Of a DNA stretch of 64,000 nt, positions 42,401 to 53,820 are shown piece by piece. The position numbers and the translations under genes were made by a program. The DNA is from Blasia pusilla (taxonomy: Eukaryota; Marchantiophyta; Marchantiopsida; Blasiales), in the NCBI GenBank assembly GCA_050084515.1, contig CM114271.1, positions 9,424,001 through 9,488,000 of the forward strand. The letters are read 5' to 3'. Position 1 is the stretch's first letter. Each line of letters starts with the position of its first letter. The notes below the pieces were generated by a model, which worked only from the letters and a program-made list of their open reading frames with translations, ran no database searches and was not told the DNA's origin.

Positions 42401-43097
42401 TTTCACGAGGACCGAGGATCAATTGAAGTTCTTCTTCTGCCCAAATGAATCCTACGCTTTCCAAAAGTCTTATCCGGCTCCCATTGGAGCTTCAAGGAAT
42501 ACACCCACGATTTGGCCCATTGCGGCAGGTACGAATTGCACTCAAGACAAAGTGGACAATCTTACAAGTGCCGATTTCATACTTGTAGATAGAGGAATTT
42601 TGGAGCATGTTCGCATTACAGAGACCTTCGCATTTCGTATTCAACCCAAGATTGATGTGAATATGTATCCAGAGAAGGTGGATGATCTCAATCCACTATT
42701 TCTGTTTGAGTCTAGAAATGGGGTGAAGAGAAACATAATGTGTAGGCCAACGGTGGAGAGAGCAAAGCGAATTGCATCAGCTCGGGAGGCAAAATTGGAG
42801 ATCATCGCCATGAAAGATGTCCAGAGTGGCAATGGAATAGGAAGGATGTATTGGTTGAGGAACAACACTGTAAATTCAAGTGTCACAGGGGTGTATGTGG
42901 TGCACATCTGTTGCTTTCCCACATGTTCATGTGATGACTTTGTCCAAAGAGAAACAAGTGGGAAAAGGTATTTCCCTTGTAAGCACATGTACTATGTGTT
43001 GCTTGTATTTTTAAGAGAGTCAGAGGTAGGAGTAGGAATCCACCAACCAATTTTGTCCCTCAAAGAAGTGCGAAGTATTTTAAACAAACCACTTTGA
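39486..43097 (+). pseudogene. MULE-like transposase gene B3 (two exons, DDE core deleted)
   Basis: Exon 1 is 39486-40972, exon 2 is 41591-43097. The start is MDNYVNLTCGSHLA. Damage: TAG at 40060, TAG near 40423, a rearranged 40550-40590, and a deletion at about 40798 that joins AKANS to the TLLQRC-like region, removing FDICY and MADNAQ with the first two acidic residues. Exon 2 is shifted in places (41848, 42395) but ends in an intact SWIM finger (CSCDDFVQRE, FPCKHMYY). It cannot make an active enzyme. Confidence 0.78.
40973..41590 (+). repeat. Intron of B3 with palindromes
   Basis: GTGAGTTC donor and CGTTGCAG acceptor are both intact. Palindromes near 41082, 41117, 41149, 41200, 41236-41271, 41403, 41452 and 41506. 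No gene is seen. Confidence 0.8.
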
Positions 43098-43514
43098 GGA
43101 TGCAAAATGAGGTTTTAGATTGAACTTTCAGTTTTCCAAAACCTTCGCTTTGAGCTTGAACTCTATTTAGCCCATGGAAAATGATAGATTTTTTCCAGAC
43201 CTTGGATGGAAAAAGTGATTGGTCCCACAATTATGATTCCAATGGATTTTTCAGTTTTCTAAATTTTGTGCAATTTGCAACTCGTCGGACTCAGATGGGT
43301 TGCCAAAATGTGGAAGAGGAAAAAAAAGCTATGGGAGTGCTTAAGAACTGAGCAAAAAAGTGCAAAAAAGTGACACAAAAAGTTTCCTCTCTTCAACCCA
43401 ATGGAAAATCTCTTCAAATCTCAGGAAACTCTCTTCAAAAAAAGTATCTCTTTGGGTTAAAGGTAGTTTCCTCTCTCCTCTCTTCCTCTCTTCCTCTCCT
43501 CTTACCGCACCTCT
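43098..43514. repeat. B-side end of E3
   Basis: Downstream of B3, matching 16242-16657. One diverged palindrome lies at 43277-43304, and a (CTCTTCCT)n tract at 43463-43503. It stops at CTCTTACCGCACCTC, where B4 exon sequence begins. Confidence 0.72.
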
Positions 43515-45427
43515 TCAAACTGCCAACGTCTTCTGCTTTTACCTCAGAGACAAATACAGTTTTGAGTCCCTTATCCACATGGTCATAAACACGAGCACCC
43601 ATGGTGAACCATCCATTCAGCACTCTGTAGCAAATATCAAAGCTTACCCAACTCCCGTAGAGATCTTCCCCTTCCCTCATTCGATCTATAAGATCGAGGC
43701 CACTCCACGGCTCTGTACTTGAGATTTTGAAGACATAAGCCCTGAATCCTTTGCCTCCCTGTCCATGAACTACCATCTCTAAATAAATGGAAATCTATAA
43801 TTGACCTTGATTCTAGCAATGGCATCCATTTTGGCCATCTTTCCATCAAGTACCCGTATTTGACGTAGCAAGTTCCGGAAGCATTCGGGATCAGTGAGAA
43901 ATGCAAGATTTTCCCAGAGTTGTTTCTCCTCAGCAGCTGTGATCTCGCCGTGCCCAGGGATTCCAGGCAGTCGTTCACAAATTTGTGATGTTTTTGTTAA
44001 CTTGATCACTCTGGGCTTTGATCCCGGAAAGAGTTTCTATATACCTCGGCCATTTTCTTTGCCACATCCTCCTTGATGTGTCTCTGAATTACATCGATAA
44101 CAGGATGAATGTGGGAGCCAACATGAACTTCCAACCTGGTGTACTCTGACGTAGAACTGACGTCATGCACAATGAAAAATATGTATGCATGACATGCTCC
44201 AACGTAGAAAGAAGATGTATGACAGTGAGGACATCGATGGTCTCCTAGCGGTATGGTCGCACCGACCTCATATGGAGTTTCTGCAATCTTTGGGGGAAAA
44301 TTGCGACATATAAACTCGCCCGTTGCACTCTAGATACGGGCAGCATGGACTTCTACACTCTAGGGCTCCAACGCATTGGCGGCGAGAAACAATCCAAGGA
44401 CCATATGGTGTCGATGTCCTCACTGTCATACATCCTCTTCCTAGTCGTTCCTCTTGCGAGTATCGAGCAATAGTTTGTTGTCGTCTCTGCCCTTTAAAAT
44501 GTTCAAGCACATTCTTATCAATAAGTTGTTGCCCACGTACGATGGTAATTGCATTTTTGAGTTGCCTCCACTTGCTGGTCCTGCTCAAAAGAAAGATGGA
44601 GGACGCTTGAAGGGTATGGACAGAAAGTCTGATTGTCATCGATGGTGCAGGCTTGGACCATATGTAAGAGGATGTATGATAGTGAGGACATCGATACCAT
44701 ATGGTCCTACTTTCAATGGACCGTACTAGTCCGTTGAAGCCTGCACCATCGATGACAATCAGACTTTTTGTCCACACCCTTCAAGCATCCTCCATCTTTC
44801 TTTTGAGCAGGACCAGCAAGTGGAGGCAACTCAAAAATGCAATTACCATCGTACGTGGGCAGCAGCTTATTGACAAGAATGTGCTTGAACATTTTAAAGG
44901 GTAGAGACTACAACAAACTATTGCTCGATACTCGCAAGAGGAACGACTAGGCAGAGATAGGGCCCGGTTGGTGTCCGACAGATCCACTCAAGTTGATGAC
45001 ATCCGGAATGTCTTCAAGAATTACAACATTGTTACGAACGTGTGAAGTTGGAGTTGATGTCGGATCTACTGAGATGGGAGTGGCAAACGTAGAGCTCGCT
45101 GCACTAGGAAATTCCAGACCCTCTACTTGGGAAACACAAGAATTCAGAGGTAAGCCATAAACTCTTTTGACCATTCTTGAGAGGTAGGAGATTCCACACT
45201 TTACAATCTGTTATCACTGACTGGACTATCTCACCTACAATGTCCTCCGTATCGTCCACCCTAACATCCTTGGAAACAAAGATTGTTCCAATTTGGAGAA
45301 GAAATCGCAGTGAGAGGAAATTTTCCTTCACTGGTATGTAAGACTCATGAGCTTAAGGTCGAATTATTTTTTATTGAGGAAGGGCCGCTAGATGACTGCC
45401 ACAAGTGAGTTTCACATAATTATCCAT
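43515..45427 (-). pseudogene. MULE-like transposase gene B4 (exon 1 only, with inverted duplication)
   Basis: Minus strand, starting at the ATG at 45427 (MDNYVKLTCG-like, frame broken soon after). Recognisable parts are NLSGSVGHQPG, KMFKHILVNKLLPTYDGN, CVGALECRSPCCPYLECNG and SFDICYRVLNGW with EVKAEDVGSLK, where E3 begins. A 215-bp piece of the exon is present twice in opposite orientation (44440-44654 and 44737-44951). Several frameshifts and stops are present. Confidence 0.75.
44398..44951. repeat. Inverted duplication inside B4
   Basis: Arms 44440-44654 and 44737-44951 are 215 bp each with no net gap, and are reverse complements apart from scattered mismatches. The left flank 44398-44439 (GGACCATATGG, then GACATCG complement) also reappears inverted at 44655-44706. 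Transcription through it from the B4 promoter would give RNA able to fold into a long hairpin with an 82-nt loop. Confidence 0.9.
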
Positions 45428-45579
45428 TCCCAAATGATTCCATCGGGTGGAGAATGAGAATAAGAATGAGAATGAGAATGTTTAATTTATAGTGAACAGT
45501 GACCACTATTCTCTTGATAAAATTTGACTGACAAGATGTTGTTTGGTAGGTGAGATTGTCTGACGCAATAGATTGAATC

Positions 45580-46230
45580 CTGTTGCAACCTATTGGAGTC
45601 CGACAAGTTGCAAATTTTGGGACCTGGACACGTGGTTGCAAAGCCACGGAGTGCCATTGTCTGTTAGAGTCCGAATGCAACTTACAACCCGTCAGAGTCC
45701 GTTGGGTTGAACGCGGTTGTCACTTGGTATCCCCTGCATGTGTGACCTGTCTGATTCTGTTGGAGTCAGGATCCAGGGGACCTCGCATGGATTTCCTACG
45801 ACAACCCGTTGGACTACGACGGGTTGAAAAGGTACCTCACCTCGCTTTCCCTTTTGGAGATAACCGAGTTGCGGGTGGATCTCGCGTCGATTTCCCTTGT
45901 CCAGTAAACCGTGCAAACCATGAGGGACAGACGAGTTTTTTAGAGACCGTGCCTTAGTTTCGCCGTATGGTGGGAACTGTTCAACCCATGGTAGACCTTG
46001 TAACCCGTCGGAGATTGACGGGTTGCTTGGGGACCATGCTTTGTCAACCCGGATGAGGAAAGCAGGCAACTCGTCGGTCTCCGACGGGTTGCCCGGGTAC
46101 CTGGCCTTGTAACCCCAAGATGAGGTAAGCGTGCAACCCGTCGGTCTGCGACGGGTTTCCCGGGTACCTCGCCTTGTTACCCCAAGTTGAGGGAAGCGTG
46201 CAACCCGTCGGTCTTTGAAGGGTTGCATGT
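45580..46230. repeat. Palindrome array between genes B4 and A2
   Basis: Regular copies start at 46000, 46066, 46133 and 46200 (66-67 bp apart), with GGGTACCTCGCCTTGT linkers. More diverged copies lie at 45583, 45685, 45802 and 45985. It ends about 115 bp before the degenerate A2 TATA box. Confidence 0.82.
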
Positions 46231-46343
46231 CTGACGAGGGGGACAAGTTGCACGTTTCCCACGTGCAAAGTTCCATAACGGCCCACATTGTCATCGGTAC
46301 AGTAATTCTAACGTCCCAACGGTCAGCTCAACGGCTCAAAAAG

Positions 46344-46351
46344 TATTAAAG
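46344..46351 (+). promoter_or_regulatory. Degenerate TATA box of gene A2
   Basis: TATTAAAG stands in the place of TATAAATA, within the conserved CAACGGCTCAAAAAG context. It may be weak or dead. Confidence 0.55.
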
Positions 46352-46707
46352 ACATAGATTTCACTCATTTCCCTTTTTTATTTCATGATTTCAGGTGCTC
46401 TTCCTCCCAGTTGTTGAGGTTAGCTTCTCTTATGGCCAAGCCGGTTACATTTTGACCCCTTTGTTGGAAGGTAACAAAAATCCAACTTCCGACGCTTTGA
46501 GGGTCCGATTTCGGCAAGCCTCTCTGCTTGAAGGTGACAACGCTTTACCACACAATGCTTGGAGAGTTGGTTTTAGGCACTCCATCAAAGCTTCTAGGGA
46601 TCTGTTGTGCACAAGAGCAGCTAACATTATCGAGGAGGAAGAATTGACCCAACGTGCACGATGACGAGGAAGAAAACACAAGCAACAAAGGTAGGGAGCA
46701 TCACTCC

Positions 46708-47935
46708 TGTGATACCCATAATTTTTTACTCTTGAAGAATATATCTTTTTATTCAACGAAGACTCTTGTATATTATGATTTTGATTATGATTATTTATTA
46801 TTATGAAGAAGAATAAGTGAACCATGAAGCTCCTGGGACAAGGCAGAGAGATGGAAGATCAAGGATTTGCCTTAGAGGAGAGGAAAACGCAATAACGAAG
46901 TATCAAGACTCAGAACGAAGCTTAACGAAGCCTAACGAAGATATACGAAGCTTTGTCTACAAAGTGCTTCGCTACATAACGAAGCATCACGAAGAAATGA
47001 AGAACGAGGTACTTCGCTCTTTAACGAAGCGGGAAACACTTAGTACGAAGCACAGGAAATAAGAACGAAGCATGGAGTACTTCGTCCTCTTGAAGTCCAA
47101 CGAAGCGAAGCTAAGAAGGATTGTGATTTCAAGAGACACATGTTAAAAAAGTTAGACTAGGAAAGGGCGCAACCCTTTGTATCAAATTGGTAGTTAGAAC
47201 AATTTTGTACTGCGGATTCACGGGGATCATAGGAAGAGCTAAGAGAACCATAGATCTAGGTAGTTAGAAACAATGAAGAGACACTAGCTTCATCAAGAAC
47301 GTTTCGGATCTTTGGATCACTTCCACTCCAGCGAATATTTAAGAAGCAAAGCAGAAGTTATTATCATCATTCTCTTACGAAGTCCTTATATTGTAGGAAT
47401 GGTCCGAGCAAGAGAGTAGTACCCTCTCGAGCTTGTATACACTTTGAAGCTTTCTCGTTCTTGATAGAGTAGTAAAGCAGTCATTCATTCATTCTGATGT
47501 GCGATGCTTATGTCTGAGTATTCTTTTTGGATCTGCAAAATGAGGAGTGAATCAGGAGAACCTTTATCATCAGTGAAATAATCAACATGAGTTGTAGGAA
47601 ATCTGTTTGACAAAGAGTAACCTGCCGAGACGGATTGAGTTCCGAAAGTAGGAGAAGCCAGCTTCTGTGTTGAGATCTCTGTGAGGTTTCTTGATGTCGA
47701 GAGGAAAATCTACCTGAACATGTTGTCAATTCCACTAGAGAGAACCGAGAAAAGATCCTTTGGTACTAAGAAATATCAGAAGATATTGATAAGACATTGA
47801 ATATAACTCACACACATTTAAATACAATTATTACAACAGAATTGTAATTCCGAACTCTCTTTTCATCAAGCAATGATCCTCTTGGGGATCGAACTTACTA
47901 AATCGACTATCAAATAGAAACACTTGTACATTACA
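46708..47935 (+). repeat. Type-D solo LTR, copy D2, with target duplication
   Basis: 1228 bp from TGTGATACCC to GTACATTACA, flanked by ACTCC on both sides (46703-46707 and 47936-47940). Removing it rejoins the A2 reading frame of exon 1, SITP then KSIRTPAS. A TG...CA structure and 5-bp duplication identify it as a solo LTR. GAAGC-type motifs are dense at 46900-47100. Confidence 0.95.
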
Positions 47936-49090
47936 ACTCCCAAGTCCATCAGGACTCCTGCGTCTCCATCTTCTGGTCCTCGCTCGGCGAATGAGATAAG
48001 GCAACCAGAAATAGAGGAGCGGGAAAGGGAAGCAGATATGCACAGGCAAGAGTTTCTGGAAAAACTTTCTGGAGGAGGTCGCAAAGCAAAACTCTGAGGC
48101 TTAGGCATCGAAGGCCTTGAAGGAAAGATTTTTGGACAAGAAACGCGAGAAGAAGTGTCTTGATACCTCCATCAGGAGAGCAGAATTTTCGAAAGCTCGA
48201 AGAGAAAAAACAATCACCATTGAAGAAAGCCTTTCCTATCCAACACATAGTGTTGAGATGCACGAAATGTCTCCGATGAGGTATGGGGACACCATGAATT
48301 TAAAATCGATTGAGGAAAGTGCCCAAGTTCAAGTGACTGATGACAAGGTCATGAGGAGAGCAAGTGTGGAGATGGTGGACATATCTGAAGAAGCAGGAGA
48401 AGAGTCTTCGTCGTTATTGAGCCCGGTGGAAGAAATCGACCTTTATCAAATCGATGAGTTTCCCATGGACTTGCCAACTCCTATCTCAGAGCAGCTAGAG
48501 GGCCTGGACACCGACCCAATCTTTGAGCGGGTAAGAAGAATTCGGGTTATGTGAAAGCTCATTATATAATACATTGGCAAAACACATGCGCTTATTGATT
48601 TTGTCCCCATTGTGGCAAGTTGTTAAGTAAATGGCAATGATGGAGGGCCAAAAGTCCCCAAGAATTCCACTATGTCAACTGTGGACAATGGAGTACATTC
48701 ACAAAATTCAGTTGGAGGAGGACATTGCAAAGCTGAAACATCGGCAGAAACGACATCCTACGTCGACGGCTTCCCTCCGTTCTATGTTCAGCCTTACGAT
48801 GAACATGGAACCCAAGCTCTGGTGACGGAAGAGGACCTGGAGGCGTTGGACACATTCTAGAGGATGAGGGATCAAGAGTTCAAAAGAGCGATTGAAGGAA
48901 CCCAATTTAGCTGGATGCGGAACCTCCACTTCTTCATCTGGGATGGGAACCACAAGAACATGGCGTGGATGCAATTTGCAGAGGAGCACCCAAATTCATT
49001 GGAGGAGCATTTTCGCGTGAGGGCAGTCGTGCGCCATCCATTTCCTCATCACATGGCAACGGTGGAAATGGCAATGCATACGATGAATAC

Positions 49091-50174
49091 GTAAGTTTCC
49101 TCATTCTTATGTTTGATTGCTTCAACCAGTCAGAGTCCAACGGGTTGCATAATTGGAAAGCTTGAAGATGGGAAGGAATGATATGAGTCTCTTGCCCCCA
49201 TCCTCTTTGAGGTTAAGGTCATAGTCAAGCAAACCGTCGGAGTCCGACGGATTGGCTGGTGCCCAAGCATACCACATTAATCCGGGATACTAGGACTAGT
49301 CGAACATCGACGGGTTGAAAAATGACTGCATGATTTATTTGTTCTACAATATGTCAAACTCCGATGAGTTGCACAATGAGGGGTAAGAAATCATCGAACG
49401 CCTTAAAGTAACTCCTCGGAGTCTGACGAGTTGCTGGACTGTCCCCTATTTTTTGGATACTTTTGGCTGAAAGCAACCCGTCGGACTCCGACGGGTTGCA
49501 TTTTCCCCCTAGGGCAAGCCGCTGGAGTTCGACAGCTTGGTTTTAGGCATCCAATTCCAACTTTACAAGGCCGTTGCGCAACTCGTCGGACTCCGATCGG
49601 TTGATATGGGCAATTTTTATCCAAAAACTTGTCTTGGAATGGAAGTCATTCTACAACTGGTCGGAGTCCTACGAGTTGGAACCAAGGAATAGGAGTCATT
49701 CTCCACTTGCACCAGAGAGTCAAGAATAGAGAGTGCAACCTGTCGGACTTCCATGGGTTGCAACACTCTCGGGAGATTTCAAGGATGCCCAATCCGTCGG
49801 AGTCCAATGTGTTGCGACAATCGCTTTCACTTGCAGTGTCTTCGACAAAAAGTGTATTTCGTGCAACCCATTGGACCCCGACGAGTTGCAACACTTATCT
49901 ATGTAGTACCTTTTGGATCCCGATGGGTTGACAGTATTGCAACCCGTTGAAGTCCTACGGGTTGCAGGAAATACATTTTTCGTCGAAGAGACTACAAGTG
50001 AAAGCGGTTGTTGCAACCCGTCGGACTCCGACGGATTGGGCATCCTTGAAATCTCCCAAGAGTGTTGCCACCCACCAGAGTTTGATGGCTTGCACTCTTT
50101 GTTCATCACTCTTTGGTGCAACCAAAAAAAAACCGATAGGTTGCAGTATTCTTACCTTGTGTTTGGATTTGCAG
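49091..50174 (+). repeat. Intron 2 of A2 with palindromes
   Basis: GTAAGTTTC donor and TTTGCAG acceptor are intact. At least fifteen palindrome copies lie between 49118 and 50145, including a perfect one at 49473-49499. Spacing is irregular here, unlike intron 2 of A1. No gene is seen. Confidence 0.82.
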
Positions 50175-51889
50175 GATTGTATCCGAGGGGAACGTCGCCC
50201 ACCACTGGATCTAGGATTGCGATTGAAGAAGGTGCTTACGATGTACCCGGTAGAGTACAAGGGATTCCTGGGTGACGATCTAGTTGATGAGATGCTGGCA
50301 AAGGGAGCTCAAATTAAGAAGAAGACCTGGGAAATACCTTCATTTCCCAAGATGCAGCCATCACGATTCTCTGTTGGTCCAAGATCCAGGCCGCCAAGAA
50401 GAGTGCTATGTTGGAACATGAGAGAAGGGAGAATGTGTCTACGTCGGAATGGGAAAAATTTATTCAGGTTGCCTTATCTGCAGCTACAAAGTACACTGCA
50501 AGAAAGATACAGCGTAACATTGCAATTCTCAACCCCAAACTTGGCTTGGAGTTTTACAAGGATCTGAAGGAAATAATCAAGCGCCAACGAAAGAGAGACA
50601 AAGACCCACAAGGTCAGATTGGAGAGAAAGTGTCTTTGGACCGCGGGCACAAGTTTGCATTGTATGGCATATCCGAGTTAAGGTAAATCCGATCGATGAA
50701 AATCAGTCTCGAGGGCATTGAGGCGCCAAAGCATGCGGCACACCACCCTATGGGAGTTTCCGATCCAATAATCTCCCATTGGCTATGGGAATGGTCATTC
50801 TGGGACGCGCTATGCCTTCTCGGGAAGTCCATGATCGTGGGTCTACAAGCGGAGCTGAAGAAGATTGAGCCACTTCCATAGGAAGCAAACCTAGAAGTTG
50901 GAGAAGATTTTGAACTCTGGCTTGATGACATCAGAGATAAGTTGACAAAAAACCTTGGATTCAGGATGATGTTCAAGAATCACATCCTCCCTCAGGAAGA
51001 TCTGGACGAGGAAATAGATGCAATAAAATGGGATTTTGCAAAGAAGAAGCGGGATCTTCATGAGCAGGCGGCCGAGTCATCTTGACAAAGAGCTGCCCAA
51101 CGGATGGTGTACAGGTACCTCATCAATTGTGCAAATGCAGGTACATGGCATAAATTTTTGGCAACCTACAAATTGTGGGCTTCTCCGCCTGATGGAAAGG
51201 GATTCTCCATGTACGACATGGAGATGAGATAGGGCATGTCTGACTAGGAGGTAATAAATTTTCCAATCTGGTTGGACTTCAACCACCCACAGGACATTAC
51301 AGACAAAAATCTACGCATGGTCTGTGATGCAATGGTCGCTGGTAGGGACAACATTCCAAACTTCGTGAAGCTTGAAATTTTTTTTGAAGGAGATACAGAG
51401 GAGCAAGCCCTTGAGACAGCGGAGTTGGTGGCAAAGGTTGTCACCGCCAAAGACAAATCCACAATGGATTTGAAAGCCAAAGCAAGGGGATCGAGGAATT
51501 CCTAGGCCAAGTCTTCGAGAAAAGAGGTTGAGTCTTAAAGGCAAGAGGCGGAGTCATCAAGGCGAGAGGGCTCGACTAGGTCCTCGTCAAAGAAAACTCC
51601 TGTGGAGTCTAAGGTAACGGAGACTCCAACCAGCCGAAAACACACTCGGGAGAAGCGAAAGAGGGAGGCGTCTGGTTCGTCCAAGGGAGGAGATAAGGAT
51701 GTGGAATACACTCCATCATCCTTGGGGAGGCATAGGGAAATGACCACCACGACAAATTTCCTTCTTCACTTGACTCATCTTGTCAATGAACTGCAAAGTT
51801 TCAGTTCTCATGAGTCGACACTTGCCATCGAGAAACTGACCGTGCTAGGGCGAAAAATCCTTCGAAACGGGCACGCCCCCTAGACGGTG

Positions 51890-52216
51890 CATGGGGTTGT
51901 TGAGGAGGTGGCGGTGGACCTCCTCATTGCAGATTTTCCTTATGGGTTTTGCTTGTGGGACAACAATCCGTCTGACATTGTCCCAGATTGGAATGTCCCG
52001 CTTTCCTATGACCAGATCGCTCTATTGTTTTCTTTTGCTGACGCGTATCTCAGTGACAGTGGTTGTTTCTTGGTCCTCATTGGAGGGAGCAAAGACGAGC
52101 TCTTCAACCTTCAGTGCATGAAGAGGTCGCTACTCGTGTCGCTAAAGTGGAGGACGGCGCAATCGTGGGTCATAAAAAATGAGTATCCACTCATATCTGC
52201 GACGAATCAAGTCCGG
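51890..52216 (+). other. Methyltransferase motif IV region of A2
   Basis: About 109 residues. VDLLIADFPYG is followed by DWNVPLSYDQIALLFSFADAYLSDSGCFLVLIGGSKDEL and LKWRTAQSWVIKNEYP in segments. This is the motif IV to VIII part of beta-class N4/N6 methyltransferases: a strand ending in the catalytic DPPY/SPPY, a helix, then a strand. Pro 2 of DPPY is Phe here. In A3 and A5 the motif reads DLPSG, so activity is doubtful. Confidence 0.62.
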
Positions 52217-52805
52217 GTAAGTTCACTTTTTGAACGAATTGATTTTGTTGAGAAATACAACTTGTTGCAAATTCACCTTAGTAACCAGACGGGTTGCAAG
52301 TACAAATCCTTTTGCACTTGTGTCTGCAGTGATGCAATCCGTCTGAAAGCGACGGGTTGCAAATTCACCAACATGTCTCCAGTGATTGCAACCCGTCGGA
52401 ACCTGATGGGTTGCAAGTAGCATTGCTTTTCCACATGTTTCTGGAGTGATGCGACTCGTCTGAAAGTGACAAGTTGCTCTCATATTAGGAACTTCTCAAC
52501 TTTGAACAATTCCATTGAGTTGTAAGCCAACTGTCCAACTCCAATAGGTTGCGGTTCTATCCAGCAAAATGAGCAACTTGTTGGCTTCCGACGGGTTGCT
52601 CATAGGCAAAGAATCCTCTTAGAGTTGTAAAGCAACCCATCAGAGTGCGACAGGTTGCTATTCTATTAGGCCTATAGGCCAAGTTCTGATGGGTTGGTAA
52701 TCACTGGGGACTAGTAGGACAGGTTTGAAAAGCAACCCGTCGGACTCCGACAGGTTGCTCTTGTGTCTAGCCAAATCAGCAACCCATCGGTTCCCGACGG
52801 GTTGC
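52217..52805 (+). repeat. Intron 3 of A2 with palindromes
   Basis: It begins with GTAAGTTC after CGG and carries palindromes near 52264-52296, 52334-52362, 52387-52416, 52449-52476, 52572-52600, 52632-52659, 52733-52760 and 52779-52805. The acceptor is lost at the junction with D3. No gene is seen. Confidence 0.75.
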
Positions 52806-53820
52806 ATCTTGTGTTACTTTATGGAGAGTCAACCATGGTCTTTATGCACCATTTGTTGCACAGTGTGCACAGCTTTACGATCTATGACGGCATCAAAAAA
52901 TATTATGAATCGGTTATTCCAGTAAAAACCGACGGGGATTGTCGTAAAGTCCAATGTCTCTTTCTCCTACACAAAATTTGAGAGCGCTTCCGCGCTGATT
53001 TCTCCCAACAAAAATGTAAAATCTATGAGAACACAAATCAGCAAGCTACATGGTGTTCCCGAGAGCATCAGCATGGAGCAATCTGCCCCCATACTCAATT
53101 CCTATCGAAAATTGGGTAGCGCTTCCGCGTGCCAATCTCCCGTACAAAAAATCAGCAAAGCAAAACAACAAACTTGCACGACTCTTGCTCTGGTGAGCAC
53201 TCCCATGAGCCATGAAGTGGGGAACATGGTCCCCCAACCTACACCAAACATCGAGCAACCAGCGAGCTCCCCCATGAAGCTCTCTCACTCACTCATTCTC
53301 TCTTTGTAAAATAAAATTCCAATTCAATCTCTCTCACAACACCATAGTTCTCACATGTGTGCACTCTCACATGTCTCTCTCAATGTCAAACCAAAACCAC
53401 TCTCCTAATGTCAAGAGCCAAGGAGGTGACTTGGGAGCATAGGTTACCACGGAGAGAGCTTGGGAGAGGGGAGGGGTATACCTCAAGGAGAGAGAGCTTG
53501 AGAGCTCATTCTCTCTTTATTGAACCTCTTGGCATGAGGCAGTGGAGCTATGGTCTTGCTTGCCTTGTGTGTGTAACCCAAGCCTCTCACCTGATGTACG
53601 AGGTCAAGGGCCTCTTACGACAAATATAAAGTTGATCATATACTTGAAATGGTATTTACCTAAAATAGGAAATTTCTCAATATGGCTCCAAATGAGCTGA
53701 AACGAAGGGGAAACCTGCTCTCTCAAGTTTTCCACGACTTCCTCAACCGACTGAGCCTGTCCTCCACTACTCACAAAGGCGCTCTACTAGATCTCACCAA
53801 TCTATCCTAAAAGACGTGAC

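Larger units (their letters stand above)
35712..43514. mobile_element. Composite element copy E3 (genes A4 and B3)
   Basis: Gene A4 on the minus strand, divergent promoter with palindrome array, transposase B3 on the plus strand and B-side end at 43514. The A-side, including methyltransferase exons and the terminal segment, is missing beyond the copia LTR. The right end joins transposase B4 of E4 in mid-exon, so E3 appears to have landed in, or recombined with, E4. Confidence 0.75.
46661..52216 (+). pseudogene. Gene A copy A2: ParB-like and methyltransferase motif IV part
   Basis: Exon 1 is 46661-48530 (split by a 1228-bp solo LTR), exon 2 is 48619-49090, exon 3 is 50175-52216. Exon 2 has IPLCQLWTMEY and FFIWDGNHKNMAWMQFAEE. 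Exon 3 carries YKGFLGDDLVDEMLAKGAQIKKK, WLDDIRDKLT-like and LDFNHPQDITDKNLR, the basic TREKRKREASG, and then VVEEVAVDLLIADFPYG with SYDQIALLFSFADAYLS. ADFPYG (51929-51946) is in the position of the DPPY catalytic motif. Lesions include a CAA in place of the CAG acceptor of exon 2, a stop at its fourth codon, and stops near 50684, 50878 and 51503. Exon 4 was lost where D3 is inserted. Confidence 0.7.
43515..52805. mobile_element. Composite element copy E4 (genes B4 and A2)
   Basis: Transposase B4 (minus) and gene A2 (plus) diverge from a region with a palindrome array at 45580-46230. The B-side is cut within exon 1 by E3. The A-side is cut in intron 3, at about 52805, by retrotransposon D3. 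A type-D solo LTR interrupts exon 1 of A2. Confidence 0.75.

Noticed and set aside
52822-52980. Possible coding start of D3 (MVFMHHLLHSVHSFTIYDGIK)
   Set aside because: An open stretch of about 50 codons with no match I recognise. It could be part of the D3 polyprotein but cannot be supported.
53025-53309. Short frame starting MRTQISKLHGV in the D3 element
   Set aside because: No recognisable domain, low complexity downstream, and an opposite-strand frame of the same length. It is not supported as a gene.
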